A DNA stretch of 64,000 nucleotides, taken from contig NZ_CP134609.1 of NCBI RefSeq assembly GCF_031844705.1, forward strand, positions 1,240,001-1,304,000. Direction: 5' to 3'. Source of the stretch: Streptomyces sp. ITFR-16. Its GTDB lineage: Bacteria; Actinomycetota; Actinomycetes; Streptomycetales; Streptomycetaceae. Below the pieces are notes generated by a model. That model worked only from the letters and a program-made list of their open reading frames with translations. It did not search any database and had not been told where the DNA came from. Position numbers and translations under genes: made by a program. Within the stretch, counting starts at the first letter, position 1; every line of letters starts with the position of its first letter. Positions 56,692-64,000 of this stretch are shown here, one piece after another.

Positions 56692-57876
56692 ATGTCAGTC
56701 GCGTCGGGTGTCGCGGGGAGCCGCTCGCTGCTGAGGCGGATCAACTCACTCGCCCTGCTCCGCGAACTGCGCCGGGGCCCTGCCACGATCACCCGTCTGG
56801 TCAACACCACCGGGCTCTCGCGCACGGCGACCGAGGCGGTCCTCAGCGACCTCCAGCAGCTCGGATGGGTGGCCACGCTGGCCCCGGACGACCGCGGCGA
56901 CCGCCCTGTCATGGGACGCCCGGCCAGCAGCTACCGGTTCGACGGCGGCGCGGGCCGCATGCTGTCGGTGGACATCGGGGCGCACCACATCCACGCCATC
57001 GTCGCCGACCTCCTGGGAACGCCGCTGGCCAGCCAGGATCTGTCCGTCGACGAGAACGCTCCGGCCGTCGAGCGGCTGCGCCTGGCACGGAAGGTGATGG
57101 CTGCGGTGCTGGGGGCCGCCGGGGTGGCCGCCGAGGACCTGTGGGCGGTCGCGGTCGGCTCGCCCGGCGTCGTGTCGGAGGGCATCGTGCGGCACTTCGG
57201 CGGCAGCGGCATGCCGGGCTGGATCGGGCTCGACCTGGCGGCCGCGTTCGCGGACGACTTCGCCTGCTCGGTTCTCGTCGAGGGTGACTGCGCGCTGGGC
57301 ACGATCGCCGAGCACCGTCTCGGAGCGGCTCAGGGCGTGCAGGACATGGTCTACATCCTGTGCGGCAACCGGACCGGAGCGGGCATCATCGCGGGCGGCG
57401 AGCTCTTCCGCGGCCACCGCGGCGGCACCGGCCTGATCGGCGAACTGCCCCAGCTGCGCTGGCGTGAGCTGGAGACGGACTACCCCGGCCGGGCGGCAGC
57501 GACCGGGCACCTCGCGAGACTGGAAATGTTCAACGCGGCCCGGAACGGCGACCCGGCCGCGCTGTCCTCGGTGGCCGCCTTCGCCGAAGCCCTGTCCCTG
57601 GGCATCGCGGCGATGACCCTGGCCGTCGATCCGGAACTGGTCGTGCTCGGCGGCGGCAGCTCGCACTCCGCCGACCTCTACGTGGATCTCGTACGTGAGA
57701 ACCTGACGCGGCTGTGCCCGCTGGTGCCCCGTGTGGCGGTCTCGACGCTCGGCGGCGACGCGGTGGCGCTCGGCGGCATCCAGATCACCTGGCGCCACAT
57801 CGACGCCCAGTTGCAGCGCACCGTCGAGCAGGGCGAAGCCTTCCCCGAAGCCGGCGCGGCGATCATGGCGCGCTGA
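56692..57876 (+). CDS. ROK-family transcriptional regulator
   Basis: A 394-residue regulator: N-terminal winged helix (INSLALLRELRRGPATITRL, then NTTGLSRTATEAVLSDLQQL) and a C-terminal ROK sugar-kinase-like domain with LSVDIGAHHIHAIVADL and GNRTGAGIIAGGELFRGHRG. The sugar-kinase DGD-type Asp is replaced and the CxCGxxGC zinc motif is absent, so it is a regulator, not a kinase. ATG 56692 follows AAGGGAG by 6 bp. It is divergent from the transporter operon and likely controls both that operon and the secreted DUF4832-type gene downstream. Confidence 0.93.
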   Translation: MSVASGVAGSRSLLRRINSLALLRELRRGPATITRLVNTTGLSRTATEAVLSDLQQLGWVATLAPDDRGDRPVMGRPASSYRFDGGAGRMLSVDIGAHHIHAIVADLLGTPLASQDLSVDENAPAVERLRLARKVMAAVLGAAGVAAEDLWAVAVGSPGVVSEGIVRHFGGSGMPGWIGLDLAAAFADDFACSVLVEGDCALGTIAEHRLGAAQGVQDMVYILCGNRTGAGIIAGGELFRGHRGGTGLIGELPQLRWRELETDYPGRAAATGHLARLEMFNAARNGDPAALSSVAAFAEALSLGIAAMTLAVDPELVVLGGGSSHSADLYVDLVRENLTRLCPLVPRVAVSTLGGDAVALGGIQITWRHIDAQLQRTVEQGEAFPEAGAAIMAR

Positions 57877-57907
57877 CGCCTCACCTCCCTCGCGCAGAGG
57901 TGAGGCG
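57877..57907. terminator. bidirectional hairpin between ROK and DUF4832-type genes
   Basis: A perfect 11-bp stem, CGCCTCACCTC (57877-57887) and GAGGTGAGGCG (57897-57907), with a 9-nt loop, between the convergent stop codons at 57876 and 57923. A clear shared terminator. Confidence 0.8.
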
Positions 57908-57922
57908 CCGCGCGGTGGCCGG

Positions 57923-60316
57923 TTACTCGAAGGAGATGCTGTCGATGCTCAGGCTGCTGGAACCGCCGTGCCAGAAGCTCAGACTGAGCTGGGCCGGCTC
58001 GGTGCGGCTGATCCCGTTGGCGGTCAGCGGGATCCTGAAGTCCTGGTAGCCGGTGGTGAGGACCGGATGGGCACCGCCGTCGAGGACAAGGTCCTTGAAC
58101 CTCTTGGTGACCCCGCCGGCGGAGAGCTCGAAGTCGTTCTCCTCACCGCCCCGGAGCCCCTTGGCGCGGACGACGAGATGGTTCAGCGTGGACACGCTCG
58201 TGTACACATCGGTGCCGAACCAGCCGTTGTTGTCGTACGCCAGCGTCAGCGCTCCGCCGGAGACCGCACCCGAACCACCCCCGTTGGTGAACCCGTTGGC
58301 GCCGGTCCACCTGCCCAGGTCGTTGGAGGCGGCGCCGGGCCAGGCGGGGTTGTTGTCGAAGTCGTCCACCAGCAGCCCGGTTCCACCGCCGCCCCCGCTG
58401 GTGGTGACCGTGAGCGGGGCGCCGGCCGGTGAGGTGTTCCCGGCCGCGTCCTTGGCGCGCACCGTGTACGTGTAGGCGGTGCCCGCTGTCAGCCCGGTGT
58501 CGTCGTACGTCGTCCCCGTCACCGAAGCGATCTTCGTGGCATCCCGGTAGACGTCGTATCCCGTGACGCCGACATCGTCCGTCGCCCCGGACCACGACAG
58601 GGCCACACTCGAGTCGGTGCGGCCGGTGGAGGTGACCGTCGGAGCGGTCGGCGCCGTCGTGTCACCCCCGACGCCACCGCCGGCGACGGCGAGGCCGCCC
58701 AGGTCCAGCCAGCCGTCGGCGCCCTGAGTGCTGTTGGCGAACGACAGCGGGTAGGGAGCGCGGTAGTGGCCGATGACGTCGTCGCTCAGTCGCGTGGCGG
58801 CCGGGCGCGCCTTGAGCACCTCGGGAGTGACGGCGTCCAGCGGGTTGTGCACCCGCATGACGAGCTTGTAGTCGCCCGAGGCCACCCCCGAGGCGTCGAC
58901 GGTGGCGGAGAAGTTCTCCGGTCGGCCGTAATCGAGGTAGGCCGGGTCGGCGCCCACGTTCCAGTCCGGGAAGGCCCGGACCTTCAGCGGCTTCACCTTG
59001 CGTATGTCCCAGGGCGTGTCCCAGGTCTTGACCAGGTCGCCGGCCGCGTTGCGCAGACCCAGCTGAACGGTCCAGGGCTGGTAGAAGGGGGCCACGCCGT
59101 CGTTCTGCAGGGTGACGCCCACCTTGAAGGACCCGTTGGCCGAGGCGTTGAAGTTGGCCTGTGGGACATGCAGGTTGTAGCCCATCTTCCGCATGCCCGC
59201 CGAGACCTTGGGGTCGGTGGTGCTGTAGCCGGTGGCGCCGGTCTGGTTGATCATCCAGCTGACGTGGGAGAGCTCGGTGGACGCCAGGACGTCGTCCACC
59301 TGCCCGGTGCCGCCGGGCCAGTTCGCGTACAGCTGCCCCTGGATCTCGGGGCGGGACTCACCGCCGATCGAGGCGGTCGTCCAGCGGTTCTCGACGCCGC
59401 CGTCGAGCGCGCGCTGAAGGAAGGCGTCGTCCGCGCCGCCGAGGGACTTCGGCAGCGTCATGCCCTTCAGCGTGCCGGCACGGTCCTCCTTGTACGCCCA
59501 GGAGTCGTCGTGCAGGCCGACGTTCGAAGCGGCTTCGACGCCGGCCAGGTCGCCGTAGCGGATCTCCGGCTGGATGTTGTCGAAGGCGTCGGACATGTGG
59601 TGGACCAGGGTCGAGACCGTCGCGTCGCTCGGCATCAGGTTGGGGTAGCCGTCGGCCTGGTCCGCGTCGTAGGGCCAGGTGTGCCACTCTCCCCAGAGAC
59701 CGACCAGCCCGGCCGTCATGAATCCGATGCGCGGGTCGGCAGTACCGCCGGGGCCGCTGTGGTCGTACCGGGCGGCGAAGGCGTCGAAGAAGTTGGTGAA
59801 CGCCTCGACGGTGTCCGGGTCGTCGTAGTCCGGACTGACCGTCCCCCACGCGGGATTGCTGCGCATGGCGACCTTGCCGTTCAGGCAGGGCGGTATGCCG
59901 TTGCCCGGGTGCGTGCCGGTGCCGCCGGGATACTCGACGTAGAAGCGGAAGGCCAGTTGCCGGCCCCAGACCGCAGCCTCGTCCAGCGCCATCTCGAAGA
60001 TGGTCCAGTCGAAGCTGTCGCAGTCGGAGGGGTCCTTCATCACCTCGTTGAGGGCGAAGTAGCTCCACAGCAGACCGCCGGGGTACTTGTCGGCGTAGTT
60101 GTCGCCGGGGAAGAGGTAGGGCGCGATCCCCTTCATCGGCTGCCCCAGGGGCGCGTCGGAGTAGGTGTAGGCGTGCTTGGTGAGGCTGGAGTCCACCGGG
60201 TCCGACGCGGGTGGTCGCGGTGGCGGGCCGGACGGGGCGGCAGCCGCCGACAGTGGGCTGATGGTCAGCAGCGCTGCCAGGAACAGCAGCACCGCCGACC
60301 GGCGACGAACTCTCAC
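57923..60316 (-). CDS. secreted DUF4874/DUF4832-type glycoside-active protein with FnIII and C-terminal carbohydrate-binding-like domain
   Basis: A 797-residue exported protein. Signal peptide (about 1-27), an N-terminal TIM-barrel-like region (GIAPYLFPGDNY, RFYVEYPGG, GLWGEWHTWPYD), a DUF4832-type region (SWMINQTGATGY, YNLHVPQANF and QNDGVAPFYQPW), a fibronectin type III domain (about 565-650; TAPTVTSTGRTDSSVALSW), a Gly linker, and a C-terminal jelly-roll-like domain (VDDFDNNPAWPGAA ... SLSFWHGG) resembling carbohydrate-binding modules. It starts at GTG 60316, 5 bp behind GGAGG. It probably degrades or binds an extracellular polysaccharide whose fragments feed the neighbouring importer and alpha-galactosidase; the exact reaction is unknown. 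Confidence 0.8.
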   Translation of the reverse strand: MRVRRRSAVLLFLAALLTISPLSAAAAPSGPPPRPPASDPVDSSLTKHAYTYSDAPLGQPMKGIAPYLFPGDNYADKYPGGLLWSYFALNEVMKDPSDCDSFDWTIFEMALDEAAVWGRQLAFRFYVEYPGGTGTHPGNGIPPCLNGKVAMRSNPAWGTVSPDYDDPDTVEAFTNFFDAFAARYDHSGPGGTADPRIGFMTAGLVGLWGEWHTWPYDADQADGYPNLMPSDATVSTLVHHMSDAFDNIQPEIRYGDLAGVEAASNVGLHDDSWAYKEDRAGTLKGMTLPKSLGGADDAFLQRALDGGVENRWTTASIGGESRPEIQGQLYANWPGGTGQVDDVLASTELSHVSWMINQTGATGYSTTDPKVSAGMRKMGYNLHVPQANFNASANGSFKVGVTLQNDGVAPFYQPWTVQLGLRNAAGDLVKTWDTPWDIRKVKPLKVRAFPDWNVGADPAYLDYGRPENFSATVDASGVASGDYKLVMRVHNPLDAVTPEVLKARPAATRLSDDVIGHYRAPYPLSFANSTQGADGWLDLGGLAVAGGGVGGDTTAPTAPTVTSTGRTDSSVALSWSGATDDVGVTGYDVYRDATKIASVTGTTYDDTGLTAGTAYTYTVRAKDAAGNTSPAGAPLTVTTSGGGGGTGLLVDDFDNNPAWPGAASNDLGRWTGANGFTNGGGSGAVSGGALTLAYDNNGWFGTDVYTSVSTLNHLVVRAKGLRGGEENDFELSAGGVTKRFKDLVLDGGAHPVLTTGYQDFRIPLTANGISRTEPAQLSLSFWHGGSSSLSIDSISFE

Positions 60317-60902
60317 AGATACCTCCGCGGACTAGGAGCCGGGTGCGGGTGGTCGGGCGTGCGGCGAAGGGTGCCTTCGACCCCCGCCGCGCCATCGCTC
60401 AGGCCCGGCTGTCGGGCGTGATGCGGAACCGTGAAGCTGTGCGCCACTCCCCCGCCTCGGTCCACCAGACTGCCCAAACACGCTTTTCACCAAGGCAGTT
60501 GGAGCGTTGTGACGATTCGCCACAGGGCTCGGCGCGCGGCCCGGAGCCGGTTGGGAGCGGCATCGGCGTTATATATACGCAACTTGGCAATGTAAGTAAA
60601 GGGTGCCGGCAGGCACGGCCTCACCACCACGCCGCAGCCGGAGGTCCCGTCCGCCGTGCGGGCGGACCGGATCGGCCGGCACACCAGGGGCGCCACCCCG
60701 GGCGAGAGCGAGTTTCCGACCGACGAGGTACAGGGCGACACCGAGAGGCCCGAGCCGCACCCGATCACCTGCGGCGGGGAGCCGAGAGGCGGCCACCGGC
60801 CGGACAGCATCATCGCCCTCGCGGCTCCGGCGGGGCGAGAAGCCGGCCGTCGGCAGTGTCCGCCCTTCCGGCGATGCCCCCCGGCAGCGCACCGCGCTCG
60901 GA
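60317..60902. other. 586-bp regulatory and non-coding stretch
   Basis: No gene is supported. The segment holds the minus-strand promoter/operator at 60572-60600 for the DUF4832-type gene, so its transcript would have an untranslated leader of about 250 bases, unusually long for Streptomyces. The right half up to the VOC gene contains no recognised feature. Confidence 0.5.
60582..60597 (-). promoter_or_regulatory. putative ROK operator in the DUF4832-type gene promoter
   Basis: ACTTGGCAATGTAAGT matches 56639-56654 with one change. On the minus strand it overlaps a good promoter: TTTACT (60600 to 60595), 17-bp spacer, TATATA (60577 to 60572). Two copies, each over a minus-strand promoter of a carbohydrate gene, indicate a shared regulator, most simply the ROK protein. 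Confidence 0.65.
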
Positions 60903-61271
60903 TCAGGCGCGGTCGTGGAGCGTGATCCGGTAGCCGTCGGGGTCGGCGAAGGTGAATGTCCGGCCGAAGGGGCCGTCGATCGGTGCGGAGACGATGGTGC
61001 GGCCGTCGGCGACGAGTGCGTCGTGGATGGCCTGGACGTCGGTGGCGTGGAGCCAGATCGCGGTACCGATGCCGGGCTGGGCGACGGATGCGAGATCCGT
61101 GCCGGGAACGATGTCGCGCAGGGCGAACGCGATCGGCTTCGTCTCGAAGACGACGGCGTGCGGAGGTCCGGCCTGCGAGCGGACGAGGCCGAGGTACTGC
61201 TCGTAGAACGCCTGCGACGTGTCGAGGTCGCGCACCTGGAGCGAGATGAAGTCGGGGCCGGTGGCGGGCAT
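60903..61271 (-). CDS. VOC-superfamily (glyoxalase-fold) protein
   Basis: A 122-residue single-domain vicinal-oxygen-chelate protein (FISLQVRDLDTSQAFYEQYL at the start, FTFADPDGYRITLHDRA at the end). Relatives are thiol transferases, dioxygenases or drug-binding resistance proteins. GGAG precedes ATG 61271. It is divergent from a MarR repressor with two palindromic operators in the 74-bp gap, so its expression is likely induced by a small ligand of the regulator. Confidence 0.9.
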   Translation of the reverse strand: MPATGPDFISLQVRDLDTSQAFYEQYLGLVRSQAGPPHAVVFETKPIAFALRDIVPGTDLASVAQPGIGTAIWLHATDVQAIHDALVADGRTIVSAPIDGPFGRTFTFADPDGYRITLHDRA

Positions 61272-61300
61272 GGTGATGCTCCTTCTTTTCGCGTTCCCAT

Positions 61301-61320
61301 CGTGTCAGATTACTGACACG
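61301..61320. promoter_or_regulatory. MarR operator 1 (perfect palindrome)
   Basis: CGTGTCAGATTACTGACACG is a perfect 8+8 inverted repeat with a 4-bp centre, in the gap between the divergent VOC and MarR genes; placed to control the VOC gene. Confidence 0.85.
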
Positions 61321-61329
61321 AACCATCTT

Positions 61330-61347
61330 ATGTCAGAATGCTGACAT
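61330..61347. promoter_or_regulatory. MarR operator 2 overlapping the marR start codon
   Basis: ATGTCAGAATGCTGACAT is a perfect 7+7 inverted repeat with the same core (TGTCAG-N4-CTGACA) as operator 1, 29 bp centre-to-centre from it. Its right end contains the A and T of the marR start codon (61346-61348), implying autoregulation and a leaderless or nearly leaderless transcript. Confidence 0.85.
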
Positions 61348-61804
61348 GAGCCAAAACGGCGCCGGGGTGGACCTGGACAAATCACTGGGCTACCTGCTGA
61401 AAGAGGCTTCGAGCGCCCTGCGCACAGCCATGGAGGAGGTGCTGCGACCCCTCGGGATGAGCATCACGCACTACTCCTGCCTCGAACTGCTGGCCCAACG
61501 GCCGGGCCTGTCGAACTCCGAGCTCGCACGCGGCGCGTTCGTGACACGGCAGTCGATGAACGTGCTGCTCAAGAGCATGGAACAAGAGGGCTACGTGACC
61601 AGGCCGGCGGAGGCGGCCGTCGGGAAGGTTCTTCCCGCGCGCCTCACACCACGCGGGCGCCAGAGGCTCGAGAAGGCGTCCGCAGCGGTCCGGTCCGTCG
61701 AGGTCAGGATGCTGGCCGGTCTGACCGGGACCGAGCAGTCGGCCGCGTTCCGGGTCCTGCAGAGCATGATCCACTCCCTGCGGGACGAGAACGCCGGCGC
61801 GTAG
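61346..61804 (+). CDS. MarR-family transcriptional regulator
   Basis: A 152-residue dimeric winged-helix regulator: ITHYSCLELLAQRPGLSN, recognition helix region ARGAFVTRQSMNVLLKSME, wing with VLPARLTPRGRQRLEKA. It probably represses the divergent VOC gene and itself through the two TGTCAG-N4-CTGACA operators. ATG 61346 has no ribosome site because operator 2 occupies that position; leaderless translation is likely. Confidence 0.93.
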   Translation: MSQNGAGVDLDKSLGYLLKEASSALRTAMEEVLRPLGMSITHYSCLELLAQRPGLSNSELARGAFVTRQSMNVLLKSMEQEGYVTRPAEAAVGKVLPARLTPRGRQRLEKASAAVRSVEVRMLAGLTGTEQSAAFRVLQSMIHSLRDENAGA

Positions 61805-61951
61805 CCGGCCGCCGGGGCCCTCGGCGTCGTGCGCCCCGGACACCTCGGTGCCCGTTAATCTCATTGAGTCCGCACCCCGCCATCGTGTTGGCTGGCGGCA
61901 CGGACCTGTCAGTGCCGCAGGTGTCCGCGTGGCCGCAGCAGGGAGCTGGAC

Positions 61952-62743
61952 GTGAAGGACATGATTGTCGACCCCGCCGCCCACAATCGGGCGGCCTGGG
62001 ACAAATATGTCCAGGAGGGCAACGAGTGGTCGAGGCCGGTGACCCCCGAGGATGTCGGGCGCGCCCGCAGCGGCGACTGGTCGATCGTCCTCATCGGGCA
62101 TGAGCCGGTCGACCGTTCCTGGCTGCCGGCGGACCTGACCGGCAAGGACGTGCTGTGTCTGGCCTCCGGCGGGGGCCAGCAGGGTCCGATCCTCGCCGCC
62201 GCCGGGGCGCGGGTCACCGTCTTCGACAACTCACCCCGCCAGCTCGGCCAGGACCAGATGGTGGCGTCGCGCGACGGACTCGGCCTGCGCACCGTGCTTG
62301 GCGACATGCGCGACCTCGGCGCCTTCGGCGACGCGGCGTTCGACGTCGTGTTCCATCCGGTCTCCAACCTCTTCGTACCGGACCTGGCGCCGGTGTGGCG
62401 CGAGTGCTTCCGCGTGCTGCGACCGGGCGGCGCCCTGCTCGCGGGATTCCTCAACCCTGACGCGTACTTGTTCGACCACGAGGCGCTCGACGAGCGCGGC
62501 GAGATGATCGTCGTGCACAAGCTGCCCTACAGCGATGTCGCGCAGTACTCCGCCGAGGAACGCGCCACGAAGTTCGGCGCGGACGCCCCTCTTGAGTACA
62601 GCCACACCCTCTCCGCCCAGATCGGCGGGCAACTCGCCGCAGGGTTCGTCCTCACCGCGTTCACGGAGGGGCCGCACCAGTCCAACGCGTCCGCTCAGTA
62701 CATGTCGCACTACTTCGCGACGCGGGCGGTCAAGCCTGCCTGA
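61952..62743 (+). CDS. class I SAM-dependent methyltransferase
   Basis: A 263-residue Rossmann-type methyltransferase: motif I VLCLASGGGQQGPILAAAG, acidic residue VTVFDNSPRQLGQDQ, motif II/III ...AFDVVFHPVSNLFV and CFRVLRPGGALL. The substrate is unknown. GTG 61952 follows GGGAG by 6 bp; ATG 61961 is an alternative. It runs toward the ribosomal protein genes and ends in a strong hairpin. Confidence 0.88.
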   Translation: MKDMIVDPAAHNRAAWDKYVQEGNEWSRPVTPEDVGRARSGDWSIVLIGHEPVDRSWLPADLTGKDVLCLASGGGQQGPILAAAGARVTVFDNSPRQLGQDQMVASRDGLGLRTVLGDMRDLGAFGDAAFDVVFHPVSNLFVPDLAPVWRECFRVLRPGGALLAGFLNPDAYLFDHEALDERGEMIVVHKLPYSDVAQYSAEERATKFGADAPLEYSHTLSAQIGGQLAAGFVLTAFTEGPHQSNASAQYMSHYFATRAVKPA

Positions 62744-62786
62744 CCCAGCCGCGGGGCCGGCCGGGACGGCCGCCCGCCGAGCGGAT

Positions 62787-62824
62787 GCGGTCAGATGTAC
62801 GCACCTCGACGTACACCTGACCGC
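62787..62824. terminator. bidirectional hairpin, methyltransferase/rpsN
   Basis: GCGGTCAGATGTACG pairs with CGTACACCTGACCGC (15 bp, one A-C mismatch) around an 8-nt loop, between the convergent methyltransferase and rpsN genes. Confidence 0.75.
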
Positions 62825-62902
62825 CCCGCGAGGGCCTCCGTCTGGCTGGGCACGAAGGCAGCCAAAGCCTCCCCGGTCAGGGGTGTTTCAGATAGCGGAG
62901 GA

Positions 62903-63208
62903 CTACCAGGAGGACTTCGTCACCCCTGGCAGATGTCCGGCGTGGGCCTGGGTACGCAGATTGACGCGGGAGAGCCCGAACTTGCGCAGGTGGCCGCGCG
63001 GACGGCCGTCGACGCTGTCGCGGTTGCGCACCCGGGTCGCACTCGCATCCCGGGGCTGGCGCCGGAGTTCCGCCTGGGCGGCGGCCTTCTCGTCCGCCGT
63101 GAAGTGCGGGGACGACAGAACGGCCTTGAGTTCGGCGCGCCGTTGCGCGTAGCGAGCCACGATCCGCTTCCTCTTGTCGTTCTTCGCGATCTTGCTCCTC
63201 TTTGCCAT
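62903..63208 (-). CDS. rpsN: 30S ribosomal protein S14, zinc-independent paralogue
   Basis: A 101-residue S14 ([20 protein letters not shown] ... [18 protein letters not shown]). It lacks the two CxxC pairs of the zinc-binding S14, so it is the C-minus form that replaces the normal protein in zinc starvation. It overlaps the L28 stop (TGATG), forming a coupled pair. Confidence 0.95.
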   Translation of the reverse strand: MAKRSKIAKNDKRKRIVARYAQRRAELKAVLSSPHFTADEKAAAQAELRRQPRDASATRVRNRDSVDGRPRGHLRKFGLSRVNLRTQAHAGHLPGVTKSSW

Positions 63209-63444
63209 CAGACGCGCTCCCCTCGGGCCCGGATCCGGGCGACGGCGGCTTCGATGCCGATGGCGTCCACGGTCTTGATGGCACGCGCGCTCAGCCTCAG
63301 CCGGATGTTCCGGCCCTCGCCGGGCAGCCAGTAGCGCTTGCTCTGGATGTTGGGGTCGAACCGGCGCGAGGTTCGCCGGTGCGAGTGGGAGATCTTCTTG
63401 CCGAAGACCGGCTGGGCGCCGGTCAGCTGGCAGCGGGCGGACAT
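63208..63444 (-). CDS. rpmB: 50S ribosomal protein L28, zinc-independent paralogue
   Basis: A 78-residue L28 ([20 protein letters not shown], then [19 protein letters not shown]) without the zinc CxxC ribbon. ATG 63444 is the family start; an in-frame upstream ATG at 63492 would overlap the Zur site. Divergent from rpmG across the Zur-type palindrome, so both directions should be de-repressed when zinc is scarce. Confidence 0.95.
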   Translation of the reverse strand: MSARCQLTGAQPVFGKKISHSHRRTSRRFDPNIQSKRYWLPGEGRNIRLRLSARAIKTVDAIGIEAAVARIRARGERV

Positions 63445-63483
63445 GAAGGTTCCTGCCTCTCTCTTCACCGAGTTATCGGTAAT

Positions 63484-63496
63484 GACAATCATTGTC
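63484..63496. promoter_or_regulatory. Zur-box-like palindrome
   Basis: GACAATCATTGTC is a perfect palindrome around a central C, within the longer ATGACAATCATTGTCGT, midway between the divergent rpmB and rpmG genes. Streptomyces Zur sites have the general form TGa.AATcATTttCA and control exactly this set of C-minus ribosomal genes. Confidence 0.8.
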
Positions 63497-63510
63497 GTAT
63501 GCTACCCGTC

Positions 63511-63675
63511 ATGGCCCGCAACGAGGTACGCCCGATCATCAAGCTCCGCTCCACCGCCGGTACCGGCTACACGTACGTGACCCGCAAGAACCGCCGGAAC
63601 GACCCGGACCGGCTGGTCCTGCGCAAGTTCGACCCCGTCGCCCGGCGCCACGTCGAGTTCCGCGAGGAACGCTGA
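63511..63675 (+). CDS. rpmG: 50S ribosomal protein L33, zinc-independent paralogue
   Basis: A 54-residue L33 ([20 protein letters not shown]) without any of the four zinc cysteines. ATG 63511 is only 15 bp from the Zur-type palindrome, so the mRNA is probably leaderless or short-leadered. First gene of the rightward operon. Confidence 0.95.
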   Translation: MARNEVRPIIKLRSTAGTGYTYVTRKNRRNDPDRLVLRKFDPVARRHVEFREER

Positions 63676-63733
63676 CCCGCTCCGGCTCCACCCACTTCTG
63701 CCCGCCCGTCGGCACCCGATCGAGAGAACAGCC

Positions 63734-63991
63734 ATGAAGCCCGGAATCCACCCCGCCTACCGCCCGGTCGTCTTCCGCGACAAGGCCGGTGACTTCGCCA
63801 TCCTCACCCGGTCCACGATGACCAGCGACAAGACCGTCGAATGGGAGGACGGCCGGACCTACCCCGTCGTCGACGTCGAGATCTCGTCGGCCAGCCACCC
63901 CTTCTACACCGGCACCGCCCGCGTACTGGACACCGCCGGCCGCGTCGAGCGCTTCGAGCGCCGCTACGGACGGGAGGAAGGCCGCCGATGA
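63734..63991 (+). CDS. rpmE2: 50S ribosomal protein L31 type B
   Basis: An 85-residue L31 of the zinc-free B type ([20 protein letters not shown] ... [22 protein letters not shown]). It replaces the zinc-binding L31 and frees stored zinc during starvation. Its stop overlaps the next start (ATGA). Confidence 0.95.
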   Translation: MKPGIHPAYRPVVFRDKAGDFAILTRSTMTSDKTVEWEDGRTYPVVDVEISSASHPFYTGTARVLDTAGRVERFERRYGREEGRR

Positions 63992-64000
63992 CGCTCGACG
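63988..64000 (+). CDS. start of next gene, truncated at window edge
   Basis: ATGACGCTCGACG overlaps the L31 stop by 4 bp and continues out of the window (MTLD...). In related clusters the next gene is a CobW-type GTPase or S18, but four codons cannot decide. Confidence 0.5.

Overview
The window is high-GC actinobacterial DNA and most likely comes from a Streptomyces chromosome arm or accessory region. The evidence is GTG/TTG starts behind strong GGAGG sites, rare in-frame TTA codons, a Streptomyces-style type VII secretion (T7SS/ESX) locus, and a Zur-type block of zinc-independent ribosomal protein paralogues at the right edge.

Layout. (1) 1-728: truncated PAS-domain gene leaving the left edge. 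(2) 948-39789: one T7SS supercluster. Core machinery: a beta-helix/tandem AAA+ EccA-like protein, mycosin protease, EccC (opposite strand), EccD and EccB. Putative substrates and accessories: two Esx-size proteins, a 148-aa protein, a 1166-aa AAWKG/WXG-type repeat protein, a YbaB/EbfC-like protein, a small WPG-containing Esx-like protein and a single 6113-codon giant gene. The locus is bracketed by two membrane-anchored lectin proteins that share an anchor but carry different sugar-binding heads (bulb-type lectin on the left, ricin-type trefoil on the right). (3) 40073-43060: a small SnoaL-like gene and a graveyard of three broken transposases. (4) 43244-46290: CPBP membrane protease, alpha/beta hydrolase, monooxygenase-fold protein, and a secreted SH3/collagen-like gene whose 3' end overlaps an antisense fragment of a second CPBP gene. 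(5) 46626-50861: compact ACP, ketosynthase, acyl-CoA oxidase and SDR operon with a TTA codon. (6) 50862-51662: non-coding stretch with a strong palindrome, possibly a group II intron remnant. (7) 51663-60316: carbohydrate-use regulon (GH36 alpha-galactosidase, sugar ABC importer, ROK regulator, secreted DUF4832-type protein), with the same promoter/operator motif upstream of both minus-strand units. (8) 60903-62743: divergent VOC/MarR pair with two perfect operators, and a methyltransferase. (9) 62903-64000: rpsN, rpmB, rpmG and rpmE2 around a Zur-type palindrome.

Most interesting system. The giant gene at 20346-38687 has an N-terminal helical, hydrophobic region like those of actinobacterial polymorphic toxins, followed by two tandem copies of a unit of about 8.35 kb: zincin-type metallopeptidase motif, a ~1770-residue module of no family I recognise, a coiled coil, and an OTU-type cysteine peptidase domain. 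The first OTU keeps Cys and His; the second looks decayed (Ser in place of Cys, His lost). No immunity gene and no EccE are visible. A plausible reading, not proven, is that the ESX machine exports this giant self-processing or effector protein with the help of the AAWKG, YbaB-like and small WXG proteins, while the two anchored lectins display sugar-binding heads at the cell surface.
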